Assembly: GCF_036194065.1 (NCBI RefSeq)
Contig: NZ_CP108095.1
Span: 8,432,001-8,496,000, forward strand
Direction: 5' to 3'
DNA: 64,000 nt
DNA from: Streptomyces sp. NBC_00239
GTDB taxonomy: Bacteria > Actinomycetota > Actinomycetes > Streptomycetales > Streptomycetaceae
Notes under the pieces: model-generated
Seen by the model: only the letters and a program-made list of their open reading frames with translations
Databases searched by the model: none
Told to the model about the DNA's origin: nothing
Part shown: piece by piece, positions 26,868-35,738 of the stretch
How positions within the stretch are numbered: the first letter of the stretch is position 1
Layout of the letters: each line of letters opens with the position of its first letter
Position numbers and translations under genes: made by a program

Positions 26868-27218
26868 CTGCTTTCGCGCACACACCCCCAATATCGATCC
26901 TGCATCAGCCGGCGCGGCACCGCATGGCGAGATCGCGGAGGGGTCCCGCGTCGACGGCACCTCGGGTGCGCCGACGCCAAGCCTGGCCGACGGCCCTTGG
27001 TAGCACTTATGCCCCTGACCTGGGCAGTCTTGCAACCGCCAGGCTGCGACAGCCGCCGCTGCCATGGCGATTCAGCTTTTTGTCACACTGATGTTCACGC
27101 CACTCCTCTGTGGGGAAAGGATGCTCTATGCTTTCTTTCGCACACGCCAAATAAGCGCGCGTTCGCCCGCGTGGCGGGCGTTTTACACCCGTACCTGGGG
27201 TGACAACCTCGCACGAAC
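26868..27218. promoter_or_regulatory. region upstream of the SEFIR-P450 gene
   Basis: About 350 bases with no supported gene; locally AT-richer around 27060-27150 than the surroundings. The SEFIR-P450 promoter should lie at its left side. A short GC hairpin followed by TTTT occurs near 27163-27185. Confidence 0.35.
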
Positions 27219-27326
27219 GTGCCGCCGCACCGCCCCTGGCGTCGTGAAGACGAGATCCGCCAGCGCTGTGTCGACGGCCGCACCGTCATCGACGAGGAAC
27301 CTCGGGGCGGCGATCAGCCCGCTTAG
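27219..27326 (+). pseudogene. fragment related to the small protein at 28727-29023
   Basis: The frame reads EDEIRQRCVDGRTVIDEEPR, then GGDQPA and a TAG. It lines up with EEEIQQRVVDGRIVIAEESS, then GWDHLA and TAG at the end of the intact gene 1.7 kb further on. Only the last third of the gene survives. Confidence 0.6.
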
Positions 27327-27502
27327 CCGTCCAGCCGTGCCACGGCGGGCGCCGGGAGGCCCATCGCGGTGAGTGGGGATGTGCATGCGGTGATCATCGA
27401 GCTGTACGGCCTTCACCCCTGCGATAGGTCCAAGTCTGCGATGCCCCCGCCGCCAGGTGTGGCGCGCCGCGCAGTGTCGGAGGCGGCTTCTAAGATCCGA
27501 CG

Positions 27503-27797
27503 GTGGCTGATACCGAACTGACTTTCGACCTGATTGACCTGCAAAAACGATCCGACACCGCTTGGGCCAAGTTCCTGGCCGTGGCAGACGAGGCCGGCCC
27601 GCGGAACGTCGATGCCGACTGGCCGGACGCGGTTCGAGGCGGAGCGGTGGTGGGCCGAGTGGGGCGCGCGCGCCGACCGCGTGCGCGAGGCGATCGACGC
27701 CTGGGCTGAGGAGAGCGGTCAGCGTCGTCTCGACATCGAGGCGGAACTCAAGAAGCAGATCCGGGGCGGCCCGCAGCTCTGGCCAGTCGACGAGTAA
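27503..27797 (+). pseudogene. small hypothetical gene with a one-base deletion
   Basis: The GTG at 27503 starts VADTELTFDLIDLQKRSD, continuing AWAKFLAVADEAGPRNVDAD and WPDA. The frame then breaks near 27630; the next frame gives RFEAERWWAEWGARADRVRE and ends LKKQIRGGPQLWPVDE at 27797. One missing base in GACGCGGTTC explains both halves, giving about 98 residues with a helical, charged composition. No family recognised. It may be a working gene if the deletion is an assembly error. Confidence 0.6.
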
Positions 27798-27976
27798 GAG
27801 CGACCTTGACCGTCGGCGGCCGCCGTCTTCTTGTGCGGGCCGGTCCTGGTGAGCGATCGAAAGACGGGCAGCCGGACATCCCTGTGGCGTACCCCGTCGG
27901 GGCTGGCTGGCCTCGGCTCGCCGGCTGTGGTCTTAGAAGTGCCGGGCCCGCTCAACCCGCGTTGATCGTCCACGGG

Positions 27977-28348
27977 TTATGGCTCGGTCAGTCCAAGCTC
28001 GCGCTCAGCTGCGCAGATTCCGCAGGCCTCCACTTGCGGATGACGAAGAGCGTCCCGTGCCTGGTCACGCGTGGCGGCGCGGGTACGGCCGGAGATGAGG
28101 CTGCAGTCGCCGGTGTGGACCAGCATCGCGGAGTGCTTGGCGCCGATGCCGTATTGGATCCGCCATTCGGCGACCGGGACCGGCGGCGGTCCGGCCGCGC
28201 CGGCCTGCGTTATCTGCTCGCGGTGTTCGAGGTCGGCGATCTGTCGGCGGACCGCGTCCAGTAGCACGGCGCACCAGGTCTCGATGACCTTCAAGCGCGC
28301 CAGGTCCGGCGGGAAGGGGAACGAGTCAGCGTTCCGTGGGGCGTCCAC
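27977..28348 (-). CDS. DUF6233 family protein
   Basis: 123 residues. DLARLKVIETWCAVLLDAVR near the start, WRIQYGIG in the middle, VHTGDCSLISGRTRAATRDQ and a CGICAAERELG ending match DUF6233, a Streptomyces-only family. The C-terminal CxxC could hold metal. The gene ends four bases before the next gene's region on the same strand and may be transcribed with it. Function unknown. Confidence 0.75.
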   Translation of the reverse strand: MDAPRNADSFPFPPDLARLKVIETWCAVLLDAVRRQIADLEHREQITQAGAAGPPPVPVAEWRIQYGIGAKHSAMLVHTGDCSLISGRTRAATRDQARDALRHPQVEACGICAAERELGLTEP

Positions 28349-28352
28349 GGCG

Positions 28353-28685
28353 CTACGCTCCGCATCCCTCGACCCGCTTGAGCGCCATGCGGGCGTCGAC
28401 CAGCTGCTCGCCGTCGAGGGACGTCCAGTACGGGTCGGTCAGGACGAGTCGGGACAGACGGAGCATCCGCCGGTGGAAGCGGTGCACCGCGTCGGCCTGC
28501 TCGGGGGTGTAGCCGGGGGAGTCAGGGACGTCCCCGCGGTGGCTGTAGCGGTGCTCGCTGGCCTTCCACCCGGCCATGGGCTCGGCCGACCAGGGCAGCT
28601 CCGCGCACAGCGCGAGGTGCTGGGCGCGGACGCGGTGGAGCTGCAGCTGGAGAGCGCGTAGGCGGGGCGGGAAGTCGTACGGCAT
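28353..28685 (-). CDS. small conserved hypothetical protein
   Basis: 110 residues, helical, cytosolic: RLRALQLQLHRVRAQHLALC, then RRMLRLSRLVLTDPYWTSLD and ARMALKRVEG. The spacing between it and the DUF6233 gene downstream is only a few bases, so the two probably form one transcript. A decayed copy of this gene sits at 3224-3372. It is divergent from the gene at 28727. No function is known to me. Confidence 0.65.
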   Translation of the reverse strand: MPYDFPPRLRALQLQLHRVRAQHLALCAELPWSAEPMAGWKASEHRYSHRGDVPDSPGYTPEQADAVHRFHRRMLRLSRLVLTDPYWTSLDGEQLVDARMALKRVEGCGA

Positions 28686-28726
28686 ACCAGCATCGTACGT
28701 CTGTTCGAATTTTGTCCAATCAAGCC

Positions 28727-29023
28727 ATGCCTGAAAATCGCTTCCCGGAGGACCTGATCGCGCTCGCGCAGCTACGGATCAGGACCTTCAACCAGGGCGT
28801 TCGCAACCCAAGCCGGGAGCTGGGCCGTGAACTGTTCCGCCTCAACCGCCTGATCGACCGCCACCCCCATTGGTGGACGATCGGCTGGACCCGCGCCACC
28901 CGCGCCGCCCTCCACTGCGCGGCTGTCGCTGCGCCCGGAGGTGAGGAAGAGATCCAGCAGCGCGTCGTCGATGGCCGCATCGTCATCGCCGAGGAGTCCT
29001 CAGGCTGGGATCACCTGGCTTAG
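28727..29023 (+). CDS. small conserved hypothetical protein
   Basis: 98 residues from the ATG at 28727 (a TTG at 28712 would add five residues). It reads RFPEDLIALAQLRIRTFNQG, then WWTIGWTRATRAALHCAAVA and ends ESSGWDHLA. Divergently placed, 41 bases from the start of the gene at 28353-28685, so the two share a promoter region. A fragment of a second copy lies at 27219-27326. Family unknown to me. Confidence 0.6.
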   Translation: MPENRFPEDLIALAQLRIRTFNQGVRNPSRELGRELFRLNRLIDRHPHWWTIGWTRATRAALHCAAVAAPGGEEEIQQRVVDGRIVIAEESSGWDHLA

Positions 29024-29039
29024 CCGCACGAGTCTTGGT

Positions 29040-29309
29040 CGTGTGTGAGCCGGTGGTTGATGTCGGAGGCCCACTGATGGGCCCAGGTACGGATCTCGTC
29101 GATGGCGTTCTGGTCGAGTCCGTAGGCTTCGTATCCTTCGTTGTCGTACCAGTCTTCCCGGCGTCCAGCGCTCGTCCGCGCAGGACAGTGAGGCAGGCGT
29201 GGGCGGCCATGGCCAGGGTCATGTGGCGGTGCCAGCCGTCATAGCGGCGGACCTGGTAGTCGTCCAGGCCGCACTCCTGCTTCGCGGTCTGGAAGCATTC
29301 CTCGACAGG
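29040..29309 (-). pseudogene. IS701-type transposase, C-terminal fragment
   Basis: Reading leftward from 29309: PVEECFQTAKQECGLDDYQV, then RRYDGWHRHMTLAMAAHACL, then TVLRGRAL. This holds the third catalytic residue (VEECF) and C-terminal helix of IS701 DDE transposases. Near 29175 the frame is lost, and the remaining sequence has drifted. It faces the N-terminal fragment at 21367 from the other side of the 8-kb zone. Confidence 0.75.
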
Positions 29310-29391
29310 TTACGTCGATTCGGCGCTCGATCTGCTCCTGCACGGCGCCCCTGCCCGCCCGGGGGGGCTGTCGTCAAAGTGATCCCGCCTT

Positions 29392-29460
29392 GTGGATCAC
29401 GGAGTGGTGCTACGACGCCACGGACCGTCCGACGCCGAGTGGGAACTCATGGAGTCCGCC
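29392..29460 (+). pseudogene. N-terminal scrap of an IS5-type transposase
   Basis: The frame gives VLRRHGPSDAEWELMESA, the usual first 20 residues of many IS5/IS4-type transposases (RHDLSDAEWELLEPL). It stops abruptly at the end of the molybdenum hydroxylase gene, so only the first codons remain. Confidence 0.55.
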
Positions 29461-29462
29461 TG

Positions 29463-31598
29463 TCATGCGGTCCCGCTCTCGATGGCGGCCAGGACGCGGT
29501 CCGGGGTCAGGGGCAGCTCGCGCAGGCGCCTGCCGGTGGCGTGGCTCACCGCGTTGCCGATCGCCGCGGCGGCCCCGACGATGCCGATCTCGCCGATGCC
29601 CTTGCTGCCCATCGGGTTGAGGTGCTTGTCGTGCTCGTCGATCCAGTGGGCCTCGATGGCGGGGACGTCGGCGTTCGACGGTACGTGGTAGGCGGCCAAG
29701 TCGCGCTCCGCGAAGTCGCCGAACGCGGGGTCGAGGCCGCTGTGTTCGGTCAGCGCCATGCCCAGCCCCATCACCATCCCCCCGATGAGCTGGGAGCGTG
29801 CGGTGCGCGGGTTGAGGATGCGGCCGGCGGCGAAGACGCCGACCATCCGGCGGACGCGTACCTCGCCCGTGACGGTGTCCACCCGGACCTCGGCGAAGTG
29901 CGCCCCGAACGCGTGGCGCGCGTACGGGGACTTCTGCTTCGCCGACTGGGTGGTGTCGGCGGACGCGGAGAGGCCCGCGGCGGGCAGCGGTCCCACGTGC
30001 CGGGCCAGCCGGTCGGTCAGGGCGGTGCACGCGTCGTGCACCGCCCAGCCCCAGGATGCCGTGCCCGTGGAGCCGCCGGCGACCGGTCCGGCGGGCAGCG
30101 CGCTGTTCCCGATGGCCAGCGAGACGGCGTCGAGCGGGACGTGTAGGGCGTCGGCGGCGATCTGGGAGAGGACGGTACGGGCGCCGGTGCCGATGTCGGT
30201 GGCGTTGACCTCGATGAGATAGCTCCCGTCGGGGCGGGCGTGCGCCCGGGCCCCCGAAGGGGCGATGTATACGGGGTAGGTGGCGGCCGCCACGCCCGTT
30301 CCGATGAGGAACGGCCCCTCGCAACGGGGCGGACGGCGGCCGGGCCAGCCGAACCGGCGGGCACCGTCGCGCAGGCACTCCACGAGGTGGCGGCTGCTGA
30401 ACGGGCGGCCGCTGTCGGGCTCGGTGGCGGGGTCGTTGCGTACGCGCAGCTCGACCGGGTCCATGCCAAGGGCGTCGGCCAGTTCGTCCATGGCCGACTC
30501 CAAGGCGTACATGCCGGGAGTCTCGCCGGGAGCCCTCATCCAGGAGGGTGTCGGTACGTCGAGCGCTGTGACGCGGTGGGTGGTGCAGCTGTCCTGGACC
30601 CCGTACATCACCCGGGAGGGTACGGCGGCCTGCTCGACGAACTCGCGCACCTGCGAGGTGTGCGTGGTGACCTCGTGGGTGAGGGCGGTGAGGGTTCCGT
30701 CGGGGCGGGCGCCCAGCCTGACGTGGTGCAGGGTCGGCGCGCGGTGGCCGACGGTGGCGGCCATCTGCTGGCGGGGCAGCGCCAGCGTGACGGGGCGCCC
30801 ACAGTGCCGAGTGGCCATGACGGCGAGGACGACGTGGGGGCGCGGTGTGCCCTTGGAGCCGAACCCGCCGCCCACGTGCTCGGCCAGGACGGTGATCCGC
30901 TCCTGCGGCAGTCGGAAGAGCCCGGCCAAGACGGCGCGCACCACGGTGGTGCCCTGGCAGGAGTCGTAGACGGTGAGGTGCCCGCGCCCGGCGTCCCAGT
31001 CGGCGGTCGCGGCGTGCGGCTCCATGGCATGGTTGTGCAGCGGCGGCACCGAGTAGACGGTGTCGACGCGTACGGGCGTGGCGGCGAACGCCGCTTCGGG
31101 ATCGCCCTGTTCGCGGTGGGCGGGGTAGCCGCCGTTGACTTCCTCGGGTGTGTAGAGGCCCGGGTGTCCTTCGCGCAGGGTGACGTCGTGCGGCTCGGCC
31201 TCGTAGGTGACGCGGACCGCGTCGGCGGCGGCTCGGGCCTGCTCCAGGGTGTCGGCGATGGCCAGCGCCACGTACCAGCCGCGGTGCGGCACCCGCAGGT
31301 CCTGGAGGAGTTGGAGGGTGGGGTCGTCGGAGGGGCCCAGGCGCGGGGCGTCGTAGGGGGTGAGGACACCCAGCACTCCGGTCAGGGCCAGGGCGGCGGC
31401 CGTGTCGACGGAGGTGATCCGGCCGCGGGCGACGGTCGCGGGCACCGGCCAGGCGTAGGCCCGCCGGGGCAGGTGCTGTTCGGCGGCGTAGCGGGCGGCG
31501 CCGGTCACCTTCTCGCGGCCTTCGCGCCGCGGGACGGGGGCGCCGAGGGCGGCGGCCGCGGGGGCCGTGGTCTCTAGGATGGCGGAGGTCGGGCTCAT
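29463..31598 (-). CDS. molybdenum hydroxylase large subunit (xanthine dehydrogenase/aldehyde oxidase family)
   Basis: 711 residues, the Mo-cofactor subunit of a three-part hydroxylase. The N-terminal a/b hammerhead begins RREGREKVTGAARYAAEQ. Cofactor motifs are QGTTVVRAVLA, EHVGGGFGSKG and GSTGTASWG, and the catalytic Glu is in GSKGIGEIGIVG near the end. Length and motif set match the PaoC/YagR branch rather than the 1000-residue single-chain enzymes. It would oxidise an aldehyde or N-heterocycle. It is the last gene of an operon with the FAD and 2Fe-2S genes, 60 bases after the FAD gene. Cofactor insertion needs a dedicated chaperone, not seen in this window. Confidence 0.93.
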   Translation of the reverse strand: MSPTSAILETTAPAAAALGAPVPRREGREKVTGAARYAAEQHLPRRAYAWPVPATVARGRITSVDTAAALALTGVLGVLTPYDAPRLGPSDDPTLQLLQDLRVPHRGWYVALAIADTLEQARAAADAVRVTYEAEPHDVTLREGHPGLYTPEEVNGGYPAHREQGDPEAAFAATPVRVDTVYSVPPLHNHAMEPHAATADWDAGRGHLTVYDSCQGTTVVRAVLAGLFRLPQERITVLAEHVGGGFGSKGTPRPHVVLAVMATRHCGRPVTLALPRQQMAATVGHRAPTLHHVRLGARPDGTLTALTHEVTTHTSQVREFVEQAAVPSRVMYGVQDSCTTHRVTALDVPTPSWMRAPGETPGMYALESAMDELADALGMDPVELRVRNDPATEPDSGRPFSSRHLVECLRDGARRFGWPGRRPPRCEGPFLIGTGVAAATYPVYIAPSGARAHARPDGSYLIEVNATDIGTGARTVLSQIAADALHVPLDAVSLAIGNSALPAGPVAGGSTGTASWGWAVHDACTALTDRLARHVGPLPAAGLSASADTTQSAKQKSPYARHAFGAHFAEVRVDTVTGEVRVRRMVGVFAAGRILNPRTARSQLIGGMVMGLGMALTEHSGLDPAFGDFAERDLAAYHVPSNADVPAIEAHWIDEHDKHLNPMGSKGIGEIGIVGAAAAIGNAVSHATGRRLRELPLTPDRVLAAIESGTA

Positions 31599-31600
31599 CG

Positions 31601-31655
31601 TGTTCCTGTTCCTGGTCCTGTTCCTGGTCCTGTTCCCGCTCCTGGTCGGTGGCGC
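31601..31655. repeat. short direct repeats between Mo and FAD subunit genes
   Basis: Overlapping copies of GTTCCTGGTCCT fill most of the 60-base gap between the FAD and Mo subunit genes. Confidence 0.7.
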
Positions 31656-31658
31656 CGG

Positions 31659-32672
31659 CTACGGCGCGGCGGGGGAACCGGGATGCGGGCCGGCGGCCAG
31701 CGCGGCGATGGCGTCGCAGGCGAGGTTGCGGGCGAGCGGGATCTTGTAAGCGTTGTCGCGCAGGGGCCTGGCCTGCGCGAGTTCCTCGTCGACGGCCTCG
31801 CGGACGGCGTCGGGGTGCGGCGCGGCGCCGGTCAGCCGCGCCTCGGCGGTGGCCGCCCGCCAGGGCCGGTGGGCGAGACCGCCGAAGGCGAGGGCGATCC
31901 GGCGTACGAGGCCGTCGTCGAGGTCGAGGACGACGGCGACCGAGGCGAGGGCGAAGGCGTACGAGGCGCGTTCGCGGGCCTTGCGGTAGAGCGAGACGGA
32001 CCCCGGCGCCGCAGTGGGCAGGAGCACCGCCGTGACGAGCTCCCCCGGACGGATGACGGTGTCCTGCTCGGGGTGGTCCGCGGGCAGCCGGTGCAACCCC
32101 GTGGCCGCGACAGTACGGGTACCGCCGGTCCCGTCGTACAGCTCCACTTCGGCGTCCAGTGCGGCGAGTGCCACGGCCATGTCGGAGGGATGGGTGGCGA
32201 TGCACTGCTCGGAGTGTCCGAGTACCGCATGGTCGCGGTGGATCCCGTCACGGGCTGCGCAGCCGCTGCCGGGTTCCCGCTTGTTGCACGGCTTGGAGAG
32301 GTCCTGGAAATAGCCGCAGCGAGTGCGCTGGAGCAGGTTGCCGCCGGTGGTGGCCACGTTGCGCAACTGGCCTGAGGCGCCGGCGAGCAGCGCCTGGCTG
32401 AGGAGCGGGTACCGGCTGCGCACCCGCGGGTCGGCCGCCAGGTCGCTGTTGCGGACCGTGGCGCCGACGCGCAGCCCGCCGTCGGGCAGTTCGCGGATCT
32501 CCTCCAGGGGGAGCCGGGAGATGTCGATGAGGGTGCCGGGGGTTTCGACCCCCAGTTTCATCAGGTCCACGAGGTTGGTGCCGCCGGCGAGGTAGCGGGA
32601 GCCGGGGTGGGCGGCATAGGCGTCAGCCGCCTCCTGAAGACTGGTGGCGCGGAGGTAGGCGAAGGGCTTCAT
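31659..32672 (-). CDS. molybdenum hydroxylase FAD-binding subunit
   Basis: 337 residues from the ATG at 32672. FAD is bound through AGGTNLVDLMKLG (about residues 31-43) and TTGGNLLQRTRCGYF. Four cysteines (RTRC, KPC, GSGC, SEQC) in the 120-180 insert match the extra 4Fe-4S site known in PaoB-type subunits. The C-terminal CO-dehydrogenase-flavoprotein domain follows (RKARERASYAFALASVAVVL). It passes electrons from the 2Fe-2S subunit to an acceptor. Its ATG overlaps the stop of the 2Fe-2S gene (ATGA), showing translational coupling. Confidence 0.93.
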   Translation of the reverse strand: MKPFAYLRATSLQEAADAYAAHPGSRYLAGGTNLVDLMKLGVETPGTLIDISRLPLEEIRELPDGGLRVGATVRNSDLAADPRVRSRYPLLSQALLAGASGQLRNVATTGGNLLQRTRCGYFQDLSKPCNKREPGSGCAARDGIHRDHAVLGHSEQCIATHPSDMAVALAALDAEVELYDGTGGTRTVAATGLHRLPADHPEQDTVIRPGELVTAVLLPTAAPGSVSLYRKARERASYAFALASVAVVLDLDDGLVRRIALAFGGLAHRPWRAATAEARLTGAAPHPDAVREAVDEELAQARPLRDNAYKIPLARNLACDAIAALAAGPHPGSPAAP

Positions 32673-33322
32673 GCGATCAGCTCCGCGCCGGTCCTGGTGG
32701 CGGCGGCGTCCGACCCCGCGTCGGCCACGGCCTGGACGATCGCGGGGTAGGCGCCGCAGCGGCACAGGTTTCCGCTGAGCCGTTCCCTGATCTCCTCGTC
32801 GCTCAGCACGGCGGGTCCGGAGCCGGCCGGCTCGGCCGGGGACGTGGCGGCGGTGACGTGCGAGGGGTGGCCGGCGGCGGCTTCGCGGAGCGCGCCGACG
32901 GCGGAGCAGAGTTGGCCGGGGGTGCAGTAGCCGCACTGGAAGGCGTCGTGTTCGATGAAGGCGCGCTGGAGCGGGTGGAGGGCGCCGTCCGGACCGGCGA
33001 GGCCTTCCACGGTGGTGATCTCGCAGCCGTCGAGGGCGACGACGAGGAGCAGGCAGCCGTTGGCCCGTCGGCCGTCCACCAGGACGGTGCAGGCGCCGCA
33101 CTGCCCGTGGTCGCAGCCCTTCTTGGCGCCCGTCAGGTCCAGGTGCTCGCGCAGGGCGTCGAGGAGCGTGACGCGGTGGTCGAGGTCGAGGTCGTGATGG
33201 ACACCGTTGACGCGCAGGGTCACGCGGGAGCGGGTGGCCTCGTCTTCGGGCGTGTGCGGCGCCGGTCCCAGGTCACCGCCGTTCGCCGGCTGGGGGGCGG
33301 CCGGGTCGGTTGCGTGAGCCAC
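32669..33322 (-). CDS. molybdenum hydroxylase 2Fe-2S subunit
   Basis: 217 residues. The first cluster is plant-ferredoxin-like (CDHGQCGACTVLVDG); the second uses CGYCTPGQLCSAVG and GNLCRCGAYPAIV. It is the small electron-transfer subunit of the hydroxylase and first gene of the operon. The 35-residue leader has no twin-arginine motif, unlike the periplasmic E. coli PaoA, so this complex should stay in the cytosol. A 36-residue linker insert (ATSPAEPAGSGPAVLSDEE) between the two clusters is longer than usual. Confidence 0.93.
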   Translation of the reverse strand: MAHATDPAAPQPANGGDLGPAPHTPEDEATRSRVTLRVNGVHHDLDLDHRVTLLDALREHLDLTGAKKGCDHGQCGACTVLVDGRRANGCLLLVVALDGCEITTVEGLAGPDGALHPLQRAFIEHDAFQCGYCTPGQLCSAVGALREAAAGHPSHVTAATSPAEPAGSGPAVLSDEEIRERLSGNLCRCGAYPAIVQAVADAGSDAAATRTGAELIA

Positions 33323-33495
33323 GACGAACTCCCTTGTCGTTCGTTTGGGAGGGAATATCCCTTCGACTGCCCAGCCTGACCCCTCTCACGCCGGAACGCG
33401 CCCCACGCCCCGTCCGGCTCCCCCCATACGGCCCACTGGTCGAGCAGGAACAGCAGTGGTGACGCACCGCGGCAATCCCGGACGGTGGTCTGAGC

Positions 33496-34098
33496 CTAGA
33501 AGGCCGAGTGGGCGAACCAGTGGTCGAGCAGGTCCGGGTCGCCGAGCAGGTCGAAGGCGCCGCTCTGGCGGTCCAGGCGGCCGTAGAGGAGCAGCAGGAG
33601 GTCGGCGGCCGTTCCCCGGACCGCGGCGTCCGCCGCGTGGGACTCGGTGCCGTCGGCCACCAGGGCGAAGCCGTCAGGGCGCAAGCGGATCAGCCAGTCA
33701 CCGTTGCCGTTGCCGTCGCCGTCCGTACAGGTGAAGCGAATGGTCCGGTCAGGGGCACGCAGTTGGGCGGTCAGCGGCGCGAAGGGGGACGCGAACGGCA
33801 GGTTGGTGAGGAACTCGTCGATGCCGTCGACCGCCAGCACGCGGTCGACGTGCGGTGAGAGCCCGAGGGCGAGCTGGGCGTCGACCCGGTGGACGAGGGT
33901 CTCGAAGAGCATGCGCCGGACCCAGAACCGGGCGTGCTGGTCGACACCCCAGGCCCACATGGGCGCGTCCAGGTCGGTGGCGGCGAACACCTCGACGGCC
34001 TCCGCCGCGCCCGCGGCCAGCCAGTCCGGGAAGTCGCCGGGGTGCTCCGGCAGGTGCAGGTCCACCGCACGGCCTGCGCGCGGTCGGCCGGACGGTAC
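33496..34098 (-). pseudogene. DinB/maleylpyruvate-isomerase-like protein, 5' end damaged
   Basis: Reading from about 34098, the frame gives DFPDWLAAGAAEAVEVFAAT, MWAWGVDQHARFWVRRMLFE and TLVHRVDAQLALG, then a C-terminal SCP2-like part ending DLLDHWFAHSAF: the C-terminal three quarters of a TIGR03083/MDMPI family member. The expected start (CPGW-x-V-x-D-L motif) is not in this frame; a CPG followed by QVRAHL occurs in the neighbouring frame just upstream, so a frameshift near 34060-34075 is likely. Further upstream the frame overlaps a DNA ligase remnant on the other strand. It may also be a shortened working gene. Confidence 0.55.
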
Positions 34099-34151
34099 CG
34101 CTGTGCCCGGAGCAGGCGCGGCAGGTGGGCGCGCACCTGGCCGCCACCGGG

Positions 34152-34345
34152 CCCGGGGCATCCCTGGAAGGGTGTGCGGTTCGCCTCGGCGTGGGGCAGC
34201 CGTGACGTCCTGGACGTGGTGCTGGTCCGCCCCAAGCTGGTGGCGGAGGTCAGCACCGACCGGGCCGTGGACCGGGGTGGCGTCTTCCGGCACCCGACGC
34301 GGTTCAAGCGACTGCGCGTGGACGTCACGGCACAGGACCGGCCTG
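34152..34345 (+). pseudogene. C-terminal remnant of an ATP-dependent DNA ligase
   Basis: The plus frame reads VRPKLVAEVSTDRAVDRGGV and then FRHPTRFKRLRVDVTAQD, the typical end of the OB-fold domain of actinobacterial LigC/LigD-type ligases (RPxLVAEVxxDxA, FRHPxRFxRxRxD). Nothing of the adenylation domain with the KxDG lysine exists nearby. Confidence 0.7.
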
Positions 34346-34564
34346 ACCGTGGGCGCCCCGGCCGACGTGAAAGCCGAAGACGTGGCTTTGTTCAGCGTCC
34401 GCTACCGGGGCTCGGTGCCCACCCTCGTCCTCACCGGCGGCACGATCGTCCCCTCCCTGATCACCGTCGTCGACGGCTCCGGAACCATCCTCGCCGAGTA
34501 CCGGCACGCCCCGCCCCGAAGCGGCCATCAGCCTGACCAAGTAGGCCCGCCCGACCGGGGCTGA
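34342..34564 (+). pseudogene. unknown gene fragment
   Basis: Following the ligase remnant, a different frame reads VGAPADVKAEDVALFSVRYR, then VPTLVLTGGTIVPSLITVVD and ILAEYRHAP. It looks coding but has no visible start and no family I know. A third frame offers EAAISLTK as an alternative ending at 34543-34545. Confidence 0.35.
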
Positions 34565-34994
34565 GCCGCCTCGCACCGGCTTCTGGAGCGAGGCCGGCCC
34601 GCCGTCACGGCGGGCGGGCCTGGGGGCGCCGGATACCGCCCCGCCGCCTGCCTTGGCGCGGGCCAAGGCGGTGATGGCCAGGACAGCACTGCCCCGGGGC
34701 GTGTGTTGGGCGGCTCGCGCGGGAGCGGTGGCTGGTGGGTTAATCAGCCGGCAAGGTTCACCCTCGTCACGACCCCCGCGGGGCAGCCGCCGGGGATCGC
34801 CGTACGGCTGCCCCGGCGGCGCGGTGCCGGACCGGTGTGAAGACGCCGGTGCCGGGGCATGTGAAGACGCCCGGGTGAGGCGGATGGCCCGTACGGTCGG
34901 GTGGTGGGCCGTGGTCCGCTGCCGTGGCGCTCGTGCCGCACCCGGTTGCCAGACCGGTCTTGTCCGTTGATGTCGCCGGAACAGGAGCACGCCC
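34565..34994. other. gene-free stretch
   Basis: About 430 bases without a supported gene. TGTGAAGACGCC occurs twice (near 34838 and 34859). It ends with the promoter of the membrane protein gene at 34995. Confidence 0.4.
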
Positions 34995-35600
34995 ATGCGC
35001 CTTTACGCCCAAACCGGGGCACGTCGTTTCCGACAGGTGCTCGCCGATCTCGTCGCGCTCGTCCTGGTGGCGGCCGCAGTGCGGTTCGCGCTGGCGGTCC
35101 GCGAGGCGATCGCGCTGCTGGCCGAGCCGGGGCGGAAGGTGGAGGACGCAGGCGGGAGCCTTGCGTCCGGCCTCGGCGACGCGGGGGACGCAGCCTCGCA
35201 CGTGCCGCTGATCGGAGACACCCTGAAGAAGCCGCTGGAATCAGCCGCCGACGCCGGCAACGGGCTCTCCGATGCCGGGCAGTCCATGCAGGACGTCGTC
35301 GGGCAGGTGGCCGACCTGACCGCGTTCGCCCTCATCCTCACCTCGGTGGCGTTCGTACTCGCGCTCTGGCTGCCTCCGCGCTTGCGCTGGATCCGCCGCA
35401 GCGCACGGCTCCGACGCCTGGTCGACGCACCCGGCGGCGCCGATCTGCTGGCCCTGCGGGCCCTGACCGGACCGTTGGGAGACCTGGCGGCGGTCGGCGT
35501 TCCCCCCGGAGGTCTCGCCGACGCCTGGCGGCGCGGCGACGAGCGGGTGATCCGTGACCTGTCCGGGGTGACGCTCAGGCAGGCCGGCCTGCGCGCCTGA
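34995..35600 (+). CDS. two-helix membrane protein
   Basis: 201 residues. Hydrophobic segments at about 17-34 (DLVALVLVAAAVRFALAV) and 108-130 (LTAFALILTSVAFVLALWLP) flank an extracytoplasmic stretch rich in Gly, Asp and Ala (SGLGDAGDAASHVPLIGDTL). The C-terminal 70 residues are cytosolic and charged. This layout is common for uncharacterised Streptomyces proteins. No partner. Confidence 0.75.
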   Translation: MRLYAQTGARRFRQVLADLVALVLVAAAVRFALAVREAIALLAEPGRKVEDAGGSLASGLGDAGDAASHVPLIGDTLKKPLESAADAGNGLSDAGQSMQDVVGQVADLTAFALILTSVAFVLALWLPPRLRWIRRSARLRRLVDAPGGADLLALRALTGPLGDLAAVGVPPGGLADAWRRGDERVIRDLSGVTLRQAGLRA

Positions 35601-35738
35601 GGGCTGGGGGGAAGACGGCGGCGGCCGCCCGGTGCCGACACGGGCATCGCGCGTCCCGGTGCACGCGACCGGCCGGGCATTGAGCCCGGACCGCAGGGTC
35701 CTGACGCAACGCCCGGCCTTCATGCAGCGGGGTCCGGC

